Below, piece after piece: positions 28,290 through 37,639 of a stretch of 37,639 bases of DNA. Below the pieces are notes generated by a model, which was not told where the DNA came from, ran no database searches, and saw only the letters and a list, made by a program, of their open reading frames with translations. The DNA is from CALMFT01 sp964563595. GTDB taxonomy: Bacteria; Patescibacteriota; Gracilibacteria; Absconditabacterales; Absconditicoccaceae. Positions within the stretch are counted from its first letter, which is position 1. Each line of letters starts with the position of its first letter. A program made the position numbers and the translations under genes. The stretch spans positions 1-37,639 of the forward strand of contig CAZLWR010000007.1 of the NCBI GenBank assembly GCA_964563595.1, written 5' to 3'.

Positions 28290-30197
28290 TTATTCCTGTT
28301 TTTTTCAGATTATTCTATCTCTTACTAACATAGCACTTATTAAACACATGGGCATTCCTATCCCGGGATTCGTATAGGAGCCTGTGTAATATAATCCTTT
28401 CACTTTTGTGCTTATATTGCCTGGCCTTCGTAGTGCGGACTGAAACAACGTATGTGCTAAGCCAAGTGCTGTTCACTTATAGCTATTATAAGCAGCTGCA
28501 AAGTCTTTGACAGAAAAGATAGTCTGACTGATAATGCGATCAGATAGATTTGATATATGGCAATTTTGTTCTACAAACTTAATAACGAAAGATGCATATT
28601 CGTTTTTTTGTTGCTCATCAAATTCCAGTCATGGTGCAATTGGAACCAGTATAAACAGATTTTCGTTTCATATAGGAGCAACTGAGGGATCGACCTCTGA
28701 AGGTTTGCAAATATACAAGGAGGGATCGTCTGGTAATTGTGGATTATGAAATATTTGATCATAACCTGATTTCCGATCTTTAGCAAAAATCAAATTGTGA
28801 TGTGTAAGTTCCGGTACTTTACTTTGTATACCTAAATAGATAATAAATGCCGATGGGGAGATTACTTTTTTGTTCCAATAACTTTCTGGATAGGTCTGAT
28901 ATTGCGATGCTAATAGTTTTGTTTCTGTGTGTCGCATATCGGCGTTAGATATAATAATATCTGCCGTATCTTTGTCCCCATTCGTAAACTCCACTCCTGT
29001 TGCTTTCTGGTTATCTATGAGAATTTGTTTTACTTCCTTATCAGTAACAAGTTTTACCCCATGTTTTTTTGCAATCTTGACCAAAGCTTTTGGTATCTCA
29101 TGTATTCCTCATTGTGGATAATAAACCCCTAAACCAAAGTCAACATGACTCATAATATTAAATAGTGCTGGAGCTTCATATGGAGAAGTCCCTAGAAATA
29201 ACATGGTATACTCCATAATCTTTTTGAGCTCTGAGGATTTGAAAAATCTACTTACATACCTGTCCATAGTGTCTCGAATGCGCAGCTTCCGAGTTTTGAA
29301 TAAAATATCCAAACTCATAAGTTGTCGTCGCGACGTATAATTTTTGTATACGAATTTATCCATTGCAATTTGATATTGCTCCTGAGCTAAAGCAAGGTAT
29401 CTCCTTAGTTGCTGCCCCGCTCCAGTTTCAATACTTTCAAATGTTTGACTATCTTTTTCAACGTCTCCAGTGATATCTACTACGAGACAGGCATTGGTTT
29501 CCAGTACTTTAAATTCTCGTCATACCAATCAGTCTTTTTCTACTTTGTCGACATAATCAGGAGTAAAGTTCCGGATAGATTTCAAGACTTCAGTATCATG
29601 TAAATTACTATCTGCTTTATCTGGCCTTATTTGATGTAGTAATTCATCACTCTCATTACTTAGTTCTTTAAAGTTTTTCCAAAGATACTTTTTAGTAACT
29701 AATGTTAATACTCGCTCTCAAGTATTTTTATTTATAAATTTTATTGTGTCTCATACCTTTATATCTCCAAAATACCTTTTTGGCTCTTCGGGATTGAGAG
29801 CCCTTGTTTCAAGCGTCTTTATTCCTTTTATGATCATATCTCGACTTGCTTGATCATAGAAATTTATTGAAAGAATTGGTTTTGATGTAGTATCTATTGT
29901 GCTTGTACTAGGAATATCTTTGAACCATATCCTATAGCTTGGATCGAGTTTTATAAGATCTAAATAATCTGATACTTTTTCACCGATAGATTCAAAAAAC
30001 TTTTCGAATACGTCCGGCATGAGGTACCGACTTGGTCCCATATCTCGACGGAACCCATCTTTTTCTAATATATTTGCTCTGCCTCACAAGTTATGATTCT
30101 TTTCATACACAACAACCTCATATCCTTCCTGTGCCATCAAAATAGCCGAGCCCAATCCCCCAAATCATCATCAGATTATAATACATTTTTTTACCAT
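28290..30197 (-). CDS. crtI: Phytoene desaturase-family FAD oxidoreductase with a large insertion
   Basis: The 635-residue flavoprotein (ATG 30197, TAA 28290-28292) starts with MVKKCIIIGGGFGGLGSAIL, a classic FAD dinucleotide site in which UGA codes some of the glycines. FRRDMGPSRYLMP, FLGTSPYEAPALFN, FGLGVYYPQGGIHEIPKALV and the C-terminal GLYYTGSYTNPGIGMPMCL are CrtI hallmarks. CrtI is normally about 500 residues. The excess appears as an insertion around residues 145-275, after FGDIKVG and before QLRRYLALAQEQY. Phytoene synthase (CrtB) is not in the window, so the substrate (phytoene or another polyene) is inferred. A prenyl synthase gene lies at 16.4 kb. Confidence 0.88.
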
Positions 30198-30299
30198 GAT
30201 ATTGATATGCAAGTCATAAAATTATTCTTAGGCAATCAAAAACTATAGAACAGAATGAATAATATCGTATTCTATAGTTAGAGTTTTTATATCAAAAAA

Positions 30300-30509
30300 T
30301 TATGAGCCTTCCTCAAGCTTATCGGCAGCTTCTTCTGCTGTATCAGCAATGTCTTCTCCGGTTTTTCTTATTGCATCTGCAGTGTCCTGAGTCGCATCCT
30401 CGGCTTGCTCTGCAAGTCATTCTACTTTTTCTTTTCATTCAGTAATAGCTTCTTTAGCTTTATCCAAAAGATCCTGAGCCTTTTCTTTGCTTTCATCAAT
30501 AAATGTCAT
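30300..30509 (-). CDS. Small Ala/Glu-rich helical protein
   Basis: A 69-residue frame (ATG 30509, TAA 30300-30302) with two UGA-Gly codons in EGKEKVEGLAEQ. It is built of 11-residue-like repeats rich in Ala, Glu, Asp and Lys (KEKAQDLLDKAKEAI, AEDATQDTADAIRKTG, IADTAEEAADKLEEGS). This resembles LEA-like/CsbD-like stress proteins. It stands alone between sufB and crtI on the same strand. The stress role is an inference from composition. Confidence 0.65.
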
Positions 30510-30593
30510 AGTAATTACATAAGAATATAAATGTATTCATGTATCTATAGTACATTATATACATATGCTTACAACCTGAAATTATTTGCGGCT

Positions 30594-31979
30594 CTAGCCC
30601 ACGCTTCCTTCCATTTCCATCTCGATCAGCTTATTAAGTTCTCCTGCGTATTCCAATGGCAATCTTTTTATGACTGGTGAAATGAATCCGTTGACGATCA
30701 TAGCCATAGCTTTCTCTTTTTCTAAGCCTCTAGAGGTGAGATAAAATATAATTGTTTCGTCTACTTTGCCTGCTGTGGCCTCATGTGCGACAGTAGCCGT
30801 TGGATTGTCTACGTGGATTGTTGGGATGGTGGTGGAAACACTTATTGAATCCAGTAATAATGCATCACATTCGGTACTGTTGGTTGCTCCTTCGGCACTC
30901 GACTTCATATCCACGATACCACGATAGGTATTGATGCCTCCATCTTTACTGATAGACTTAGAAATGATAGTCGAACTAGAATTAGGCCCTATATGTATTA
31001 CTTTTGCTCCAACGTCTTGATGTTGTCATGCGGTCGCTACGGCAACACCAATATGATCGGCTTTACTATTTTTACCTTTTAGTATGCTGCAAGGATAAAG
31101 CATGGTAGTGCCGGATCATAAGTTTCCTCAGATTCGTTCCATAATACTATCGTCGTCTACTATAGCTCTTTTGGTATTCAGATTATAAGTATTTATTGAT
31201 CGGTTTTCTACAGAGCTATATCTCATTCTCGATCTTTTTCCTACATGTATCTCCACGAGTCCTGCATGGATCGATTTATTATCGAACTTTGGAGCGCTAC
31301 ATCATTCAATATAATCACAGGTAGCATCATCATCTACGATAATAAGTGTGTGTTCGAACTGTCCACCGCCAAGAGTGTTCATGCGAAAATATGCCTGTAG
31401 TGGCTCAGACACTTGCACACCTTTTGGTATGTAAATGAAAGTTCAGCCCGATCGAACAGCTCAGTGTAGTGCCGCGAACTTATGATCATTCACTGGTACA
31501 AGTTTCATGAAATACTTGCGTACTAGTTCCCCGTGTTCTTTGAGAGCATTATTCATATCATCAAAAATAACACCCATTTGAGCATACTTTTCTTTGAGTT
31601 TGTGATATACCATCTCAGCATCATATTGTCCTCATGCTCAAGCAAGATAACTTTGCTCCGCAGCTGGTATTCCCAACTTTTCAAATTTGTTTTTGATACT
31701 TTCAGGTACTTTATCTCGAGAGTCCGTATATCCTGTGTTTCCTGTTTCTGGTCTGGCGTAATAAACTATTTTATCCAAATCAAGACCTCCTAAATCAGGT
31801 CATCGACTAGGTAGTTGTTTGGAGTAGAATACTTCAAGTGACTTAAGTCTGTGTTCTAGCATCCAGATAGGCTCTCCGAGATCGGCAGAAATCTTTCTTA
31901 CGTTATCTTCTGAAAGTCCGGACAGATATATTGAGTACTGTATGATATCTGATGAGTCTATGGTAGATTTGAGCGTCAT
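30594..31979 (-). CDS. sufB: Fe-S cluster assembly scaffold SufB
   Basis: The 461-residue protein (ATG 31979, TAG 30594-30596) matches SufB along its length: PIWMLEHRLKSLEVF, KVPESIKNKFEKLGIPAAEQ, FIYIPKGVQVSEPLQAYFRM, HTLIIVDDDATCDYIEGCSA, YSSVENRSINTYNLNTKRAI and HEATAGKVDETIIFYLTSRG. SufB normally forms the SufBC2D scaffold. No sufC, sufD or sufS is nearby: rpoD lies upstream and a small helical protein gene downstream. UGA-Gly is used at RSGGTF and elsewhere. A palindrome 62 bp upstream of the start may be an operator. Confidence 0.93.
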
Positions 31980-32041
31980 AATGATATAGAGATAATCAGA
32001 AAACAAATTGGTATGAAGTTCAGGGCCGTTTGTCTATTTTA

Positions 32042-32059
32042 ATACATCATTTGATGTAT
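32042..32059. promoter_or_regulatory. 18-bp inverted repeat between rpoD and sufB
   Basis: ATACATCA-TT-TGATGTAT is a perfect 8-bp inverted repeat. It lies 14 bp after the rpoD stop and 62 bp before the sufB start in their common direction. There is no T run after it on the minus strand, so a protein operator for sufB is more likely than a terminator. Confidence 0.5.
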
Positions 32060-32072
32060 GGTTTCTTGATAG

Positions 32073-32945
32073 TTATTCTGCTAAGAAGGTTCTTAAAAGA
32101 TTTCCTCTGTATTTTTTACGAAGTTTAACCAGTGCTCTATCTTTAATTTGTCTTACTCTTTCTCTGCTCAATCAGAATTTATCCCCTATATCTTCTAGAG
32201 CTAGAGGCATATACTCTCACATACCAAAGACGAGCTTTATTATTTCAGATTCTCTGGGGCTTAGAGTATTCAACACTCTCTCTAGCTCTGTTGTTAGTGA
32301 CTCTTTGTATGCTAGACCATGATCTACAGATGGCATACTTTCATCTGGCATGATGCTCAATCTATCATTGGCATCTGGTTCGCTGCTTGATAAAGGTGCG
32401 TCTAAAGAAATATGATTTTTAAATCACAGCATTTGATCTACTTGATAGACGCTTATGTCTAATGCTTCGGCAAGTTCTTCGCTAGTTGGATCTCTTTCCT
32501 GGTCTTGTTGTAGCGTGATATAGGCTTGATTAAACTTTCATATGGAACCAATCTTATTCAAAGGCAAACGAACGATTCTACTGTTTTCCGCTATGGCTTG
32601 GAGAATACTTTGTCTGATTCGCCATACTGCATAAGATATAAACTTAAATCCTCTTGTTTCATCAAAACGTCTTGCGGCCTTCATAAGTCATAGATTGCCT
32701 TCGTTGATGAGGTCGCTCAACGATAATCATTGATTTTGGTATTGTTTTGCGACTGATACCACAAAACGTAGATTTGCTTTCGTTAACTTTTCTAGTGCCT
32801 CCATATCTCACTTCTTGATACGTTGTGCAAGATTAACCTCTTCTTCGATACTAACCATGGGTGTTTTACTAATCTCTTGTAAGTACCTCTCCAAAGATTG
32901 GCTTTCGCGATTAGTAATTGAGTGAGTAATTTTTAGTTGTCTCAT
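32073..32945 (-). CDS. rpoD: Primary sigma-70 factor (RpoD/SigA), short form
   Basis: The 290-residue protein (ATG 32945, TAA 32073-32075) contains regions 1.2 to 4. Seen are SLERYLQEISKTPMVSIEEE, ANLRFVVSVAKQYQNQGLSL, SDLINEGNLGLMKAARRFDE, RGFKFISYAVWRIRQSILQA (region 2.4), the region 3 ENSRIVRLPLNK, and the region 4 HTH FGLSRERVRQIKDRALVKLR. Region 1.1 is absent. Region 2 and 4 are those of a housekeeping sigma. This agrees with the consensus TTGACA/TATAAT promoters seen in the window. Several Gly are UGA (for example in NQGLSL and FGLSRE). Confidence 0.93.
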
Positions 32946-32973
32946 GGATTTTTGAGAATAAATTACTATATGG

Positions 32974-33001
32974 GTTATAAGCAATTGAGCGTAGGTGTCA
33001 A
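32974..33001 (-). promoter_or_regulatory. sigma70-type promoter of rpoD
   Basis: On the minus strand TTGACA (33001-32996) is 16 bp from TATAAC (32979-32974), 28 bp before the rpoD ATG. The sigma factor gene may therefore read its own promoter class. Confidence 0.65.
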
Positions 33002-33087
33002 TATCAGTGTCAAGGTTAATGCAGGATCGACCGAATGGGCTTACTCTGCACCAAATACAATTTTATTTTGATAGAATATATAATCAG

Positions 33088-34245
33088 ATGCATATACTTT
33101 ATGACCACCAAGTGTTTTCGCTAGAAACTATGGGTGGTATGACCAAATACTACGCGGAACTAATTCAATGACTGCAGCAACAAGGGCATCAAGTAAGCTT
33201 GCCGATCTGGTTATCTAATAATTTTTATTTAAAAACTGATTTATCTGACTGATTCCCCACAAAAAGCCTTTTCCCTAGTAAAAAGATTAAAGGCAAACAG
33301 AATCTATTATATCGATATAATAAATTTACTTTTTTACACCATATTGATCGTTATTTGAGTGGAGTGGATGTAGTGCATCTGACTTTGTACGATCCCTATC
33401 TCATTAAGATACTCAAACATAAAATGATTCCTTTTGTCTTCAATGTGTATGATTTGAATCATAAAACTCAACAACTCAAGAGATGATTGTTGGATATAGG
33501 CATGTGTGATTATGCGGATGAAGGTACGAAGATTCTATGAGAAGCTGCAAATGCTATTATTTGTGTTTCTAAGCAAACTAAGTCTGATTTGCTGCACTAC
33601 TACCCTACTATAGATCCGCAAAAGATTCAGATTATTTATCATAGTATAGATGTGGAGGCGGTACAAAGTATTTGCGATAAGGAAGAGATGCCGCTTATAT
33701 CTGGTAATTACTTATTGTTTATTGGTAAAAGAGCCGCAGAGTATAAGAACTTTAAACCCTTTATAAGATCTATAGCGGGTTTGCTTTCAAAAGACACTGC
33801 TTTGATATGCTTAGGTCATGAGCCATTTACTGATGAGGAATTAGCTTTATTCGATGAATTAGGTATACGTGAGTTTGTGAAATATAAAGGTGGAGACGAA
33901 TCCGTGAAGTATAATCTTTTTAAGTTCGCTCAGTGTTTTGTATATCCTAGTTTCGCTGAGGGATTCGGTATACCTATTTTGGAGGCTCGAGTCGCTGGTT
34001 GTCCTGTCGTAGCGAGTAATATCAGTGTCTTTATGGAAGTTTGATGAGGGGCTGCATTGTATTTTGACCCAAAGAGTACTGATAATATGAAGGAATTGAT
34101 CGGAGGTGTGATGCAAAACAAAGATATACAAAGCAATTTGAGGGATCTGGGCAAACAAAGGGTGAAAGATTTTGATAAGCAGGTGGAATTGGATAAAACT
34201 ATCAAACTGTATGAGACGCTATGTTTTAATTGAGAAAAACCTTAA
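33088..34245 (+). CDS. GT4-family glycosyltransferase
   Basis: The 385-residue GT-B enzyme (ATG 33088, TAA 34243-34245) begins MHILYDHQVFSLETMGGMTK, the Gly-rich acceptor loop. In the C-terminal half are YLLFIGKRAAEYKNF, a donor-site helix and the GT4 motif AQCFVYPSFAEGFGIPILEA, with the two glutamates that bind nucleotide sugar, then GCPVVASN. It would transfer a sugar from a nucleotide donor at the inner face of the membrane, probably to a lipid-linked glycan. It heads a + strand cluster with DedA and an O-antigen ligase-like gene. UGA gives Gly at IQGLQQ, LSDGFP, KRGLLD, ILGEAA and EVGGAA. Confidence 0.9.
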
Positions 34246-34290
34246 ATAAAATAGTATGAAGCAAATTTACTTTGTTGTTTATGTTTCTTG

Positions 34291-34926
34291 ATGTTTACTG
34301 AAATTGGAAATTGGTTGATAAGTCTTATTTATGAAGTGTGATACGGTGGCCTATTCGCTGCTAGTTTTATAGAAAATCTAATACCACCAGTTCCTAGCGA
34401 GGTTATTATGCCTTTGGGCGGATATCTTGCGTGACTTGGAAAGTTGGACGTTATATTAGTAATAATTGTATGTACTCTTGGTAGTACACTGGGTAATTTG
34501 CCATATTATCTTCTTGGTTGGTTCTTGAATGAAAGAAAAATTACTCAATTTGTAGCAAAATATGGTAAGTACTTTTTTGCAAAACCAGAGTACGTTAAGG
34601 ATTTGTATGAGGTGTTTAAGAAAAACGACAAGAAAATTGTTTTCTTTGGAAGATTTTTGCCTGGGGCAAGAGGGTTTATAGGTTTGCCGGCTGGTAGTGC
34701 GAAAATGAACTTTTTACAATTCTTTTTTTATACCCTTATGGGTACTCTTGTTTGGACAGTATTTTTGGTGTTTTTGGGATATCGGATGGGGGCACAGCGA
34801 GAAACAGTCGTAAAGTACACTTCAGAATATGAGCATATTATGATTTATATCGTGGCACTTGGTTTAGCGGGGTTTATAGCATATATTATTTATAACAGAA
34901 ATAAGAAGAAACAACATGGAAAGTAA
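34291..34926 (+). CDS. DedA-family membrane protein
   Basis: The 211-residue protein (ATG 34291, TAA 34924-34926) shows the DedA pattern: FIENLIPPVPSEVIMPLGGY, the re-entrant loop region GSTLGNLPYYLLGW, GRFLPGARGFIGLPAGSAKM and three or four hydrophobic segments, the last FIAYIIYNRNKKK. DedA/UptA proteins recycle undecaprenyl phosphate across the membrane, which fits the neighbouring glycan genes. UGA-Gly occurs in EVGYGG and LAGLGK. It overlaps the next gene by 11 bp, suggesting translational coupling. Confidence 0.9.
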
Positions 34927-36289
34927 TCAGACATTATCGGGTATACCTAAATGGCTCTATTATGGAACAGGCATTTTATTGTTTGGGCTTATTGTGCATT
35001 TTATAGTTATGAATTTTTTTCAATTTGTAGTAGGTTTACCGAAGCTTGTTATGACTGCTCTTTCACTTTGGAAAGAAATCATAATCTGATTATTGTGTAT
35101 GTGAGTATGTGTGTATCGTATTATTACGGCCGGTAGTGTAAGGAAATGGCGGGAAGCTCTGCGATGAGATACGTATTTTCGTAACCTTTCCATTGGCTTT
35201 GCGGTAGTAATGGGCATAACCTTATTGAGTAGTATTTTTAATGGTTCGCGAAATCACTATATTATTGCATGGAGATATGATTTTATACCATTTGTCTTGC
35301 TATTATTGGGCTATCAGATAGCTCAGATTATTTGATCTTTACAGGTCAAGCATCTTACAAACCTATATATAGAGGTAATGAGGCGGATTATTGGATTTGG
35401 GCTCTTGTGGTATTTCATCATTAGTTCTCTTCCTTGAGCATTAAAACTGTTTGGTTATGACAGACATGTCTATGAGGGGAAAATGGGTCAGGAACCTCCA
35501 GCAGTATATTACGCTGCTTTGGATCACGGTGCACCTAGGAATCAATTTTTGTGGGAAAGACCTATTTTTTATTGATTTTACTTGGTAGCGTTTTGGCCAT
35601 TGTTTTTCTTGTTGTATCTCAGGAAGACATCCAGAACAGAGCAAGTATTTTATTGATGATTGTATATTCTCAATATTTTTAGTACCTTTTCTAGATCGGC
35701 TTGGTTGGCTTGGATTATCCAAACAGTGCTTCTCTTCTTCTTACTCTACGGTAAGCAGGCAATTAAGTATCTCAAGTATCTTCTAATCCCCCTGATAGGA
35801 TTGGGATGATTAGTAGGTGTCTATTTCTATTATGAGATATTCTGACCGGGAAGGCAGTTTAGTAATACTGGGCATATCAATGCATTCTTGGACTCGATGA
35901 AGATTCTTAAAACTAATTGGTTGCTGGGACTCGGTGCCGGTACTGCATGACCAGCTAGCCATCAACTAGGCATCGGATTCAATCCTGAGAATCAATACCT
36001 GCAGATATGGATTGAATATGGTATAGTAGGATTTTTAGTCTGGCTCGCATATTATTGATATTTAAATATAAGCTGACTGTTCAATAAAGGTTGGAATAAC
36101 GTAAAGAATTATCGACAAGATACTGATATAGAACACTGGAATAACCATAGATTGATGTTATTGGCATGCAATATAGGCTTATTGTGATTATCGCTTTGTG
36201 GTTTAGTATTACATTCTCTGGGGGATAAAATGTCTTTTTGGCCCTTAATGTTACTTTATGGCTTGCGATTAGCCACAAAAAAACAATAA
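34916..36289 (+). CDS. O-antigen ligase / Wzy-like polytopic membrane protein
   Basis: With UGA as Gly one frame of 457 residues opens from ATG 34916 to TAA 36287-36289. There are about ten hydrophobic segments, among them YYGTGILLFGLIVHFIVMNF, LLLFFLLYG-type stretches and LIPLIGLGGLVGVYFYYEIF. The extracellular loop before the last segments carries LGLGAGTAGPASHQLGIGFN and PENQYLQIWIEYGIVGFLVW. This is the Wzy_C (RfaL/WaaL) signature, in which H and the NQYLQIWxExG motif are conserved. It would polymerise or ligate lipid-linked glycans at the outer face of the membrane. It is cotranscribed with the GT4 and dedA genes. Confidence 0.85.
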
Positions 36290-36319
36290 AGGCAATAGAT
36301 TTACGTCTTTTATTGTTAT

Positions 36320-37096
36320 ATGATAAGTTATTTCTGACCCTCTAGATATCCCTTGATTGATCGTTATAAAACCGTTCTGTCTGACTTTTCTCAAGAGGAA
36401 TTATCCTATCTTTTAGAATTACAGAAAATCTATAAGGGGTATGAGGCTGTAATACAGAAAAATGTAAATATATTTGGAGAAAAGACGATCTTTTCTTTTT
36501 TTGCCTTATTGGGCTTATATATACAAGTGAAGAAAGCTCTCTCTATAAGTCATTCTGTGGCTTTGGATATCTATGATGTGGTTGCTAGCTATAAGTATTC
36601 TTATATTATAGATGACTTGAGGATTTTTGAAGAAAATATTATTAGTTTGAGAGATCTTTTTTGGGAGAATAGAGAATTCAATGCTGCTTTTATGCAAGAA
36701 TATTTTGATTTCACTATAAAGTCTCAAGAAACTATGGATGTACTTATAGGATTTTTGCATAGTCCCCATATTGAACAAAGAGTCATGGGTAAGTGTTTTT
36801 TGTTGTGAGTAGATAGCAACGCTACGCATAGCTTTCATCAAGATGAGCTTAAAGATATATTTGGAGAAAACTATAAACAGATATATGAGTTGCGGGACAG
36901 ATATATCAAAGTATTTATTCAAAAGTATGCGACTTTTTTCAATCAATCGCTACCTTGCGGTGAATATAATACTCCAAGCGCATGTCAGAATATGGCGGAT
37001 GAATTGTATGAAATACTGGATTGTGCTCTGGGGATTGCTTCGGATAAATTGAGGCATATAAAAACCATCTCCAATCACTATGGAATAAAGTACTAG
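36320..37096 (+). CDS. Helical protein of unknown function
   Basis: The 258-residue frame (ATG 36320, TAG 37094-37096) starts 30 bp after the ligase-like gene. UGA-Gly occurs in SYFGPSRY and FLLGVDSN. It is mostly helical, with aromatic-rich stretches FSFFALLGLYIQVKKAL and IKVFIQKYATFFNQ, and one cysteine-containing loop SLPCGEYNTPSACQN. A clear signal peptide is not visible. The ATG gives a start with MISYFGPSRYPLIDR; a TTG at 36353 is an alternative. No family was recognised. Confidence 0.65.
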
Positions 37097-37162
37097 TTAG
37101 TGTATTTGCAAATTTCTGCTTTTCAGCTTATACTTATATCATCTATTACTTGTGCATAGCCG

Positions 37163-37639
37163 ATGATACAACGAGAATTATTACTCCATATACTTATTCC
37201 ATTGATTGCCATACTCAATCCTTTGGTGATACTTCCTTATTATTTATCGACTAACCCTTCAGCGGATAAATCGTTAGCAAAAAAAGATGCTGTAGTTATG
37301 GCTTTTGCTGCATTTTTAATACTCACTATTGGTGGATTTATAGGCCTAGAGTTGTTGGGACTTTTTGATTTAAAAATGAGGTACTTTAAAATAGCCTGAG
37401 GGGTTATCATTGCTTATAATGCGTTTCGTATGGTGACTTGATTGATGCCAGCAGGACATCATAAGACTGGAAGAAAACTTGGTGACATTGCCAGTAGATG
37501 ACTTATCATTCCGCTTACTATGCCATTGGTTGCTGGTCCTGGTAGCCTTGCTTATGTGATTGGGCGATTTTGAAGCGGAGCACAGGTTATTTGAAGTCTT
37601 ATTGCGGCCATTGTAGTCGCTTGTTGACTCTATTACCTG
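37163..37639 (+). CDS. MarC-family integral membrane protein (partial, cut by window end)
   Basis: The first 159 codons are present (ATG 37163), running off the right edge. The start LLLHILIPLIAILNPLVILP and the later KIAGGVIIAYNAFRMVTGLM and IIPLTMPLVAGPGSLAYVIG match MarC/UPF0056, including the conserved (I)P(L)xxGPG motif. UGA supplies the Gly in KIAGGV and MVTGLM. The function of MarC is unknown; it is not itself a drug efflux pump. A copy of TCAGCTTAT lies 40 bp upstream. Confidence 0.88.

Noticed and set aside
31533..31793. Plus-strand gene of 86 codons
   Set aside because: It is antisense to sufB, whose protein is conserved throughout this stretch.
34951..35136. Separate short plus-strand gene
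   Set aside because: It is a different frame inside the O-antigen ligase-like gene, which is supported by membrane segments and the Wzy_C motif.
36281..36317. Terminator after the O-antigen ligase-like gene (AACAATAAA ... TTTATTGTT)
   Set aside because: The stem is entirely weak A-T pairs with a long loop and no T run beyond it.
1..37639. CRISPR array, rRNA genes or riboswitch
   Set aside because: No regularly spaced repeats, rRNA sequence or known riboswitch core were seen. The only RNA gene supported is the initiator tRNA.

Overview
The window comes from a bacterium that reads UGA as glycine (NCBI translation table 25), which points to the candidate phyla Absconditabacteria (SR1) or Gracilibacteria. 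Under the standard code nearly every gene breaks into pieces. With UGA read as Gly the pieces join into full-length proteins, and the in-frame UGAs fall on invariant glycines: the PilB Walker B region (ILVGEIRD), the XerD LLGHSSI motif, the glycine-rich start of Obg, and the GGGFGG dinucleotide loop of CrtI. All coordinates below use this code. Stops are TAA or TAG only. DNA is AT-rich, Arg is mostly AGA, clear Shine-Dalgarno sites are rare, and several starts have sigma70-type TTGACA/TATAAT promoters.

Layout. 1-3.7 kb: Elp3 (-), a small coiled-coil protein (+), and a LigA lacking its N-terminal third (-). 3.7-8.0 kb: type IV pilus ATPase PilB, then three putative cytoplasmic proteases of three catalytic classes (HELGH metallopeptidase, clan CD His/Cys peptidase, trypsin-like peptidase). 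8.2-14 kb: GyrA, a small membrane protein and a PilO-like protein divergent from PilC, a possible CheD/CNF-like protein, and RecX. 14.2-17.6 kb: an operon of a secreted unknown, a degenerate Memo-like protein and a trans-prenyl diphosphate synthase. A 100-N assembly gap follows at 18.0 kb. 18.1-20.4 kb: Obg and a secreted RsiV/DUF3298-like protein.

20.4-23.3 kb is an island of two genes (HTH-like protein and GHKL ATPase with Ig-like repeats) that never uses UGA for Gly and has different codon use. It is followed by a XerC/D recombinase that does use UGA, a small protein, a NadM-like nucleotidyltransferase and a DUF134 regulator. A lipoprotein gene at 26.2 kb is again free of UGA-Gly. It lies beside an initiator tRNA gene whose 5' part is repeated twice nearby. 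27-32 kb (-): a DUF1704/MATCAP-like metallopeptidase, phytoene desaturase CrtI, a small helical protein, SufB without its partners, and the main sigma factor. 33-37.6 kb (+): an envelope cluster of GT4 glycosyltransferase, DedA, O-antigen ligase-like protein, an unknown helical protein and MarC (cut by the window end).

Beyond the genes, the 9-mer TCAGATTAT (24 copies by eye) and its variant TCAGCTTAT (12 copies) occur on both strands, in several reading frames and between genes, but not in the UGA-free islands. With three pilus genes present, a DNA-uptake or recombination signal is a reasonable hypothesis. The strongest candidates for undescribed biology are this motif, the three-protease cluster, the code-mismatched island and the truncated LigA.
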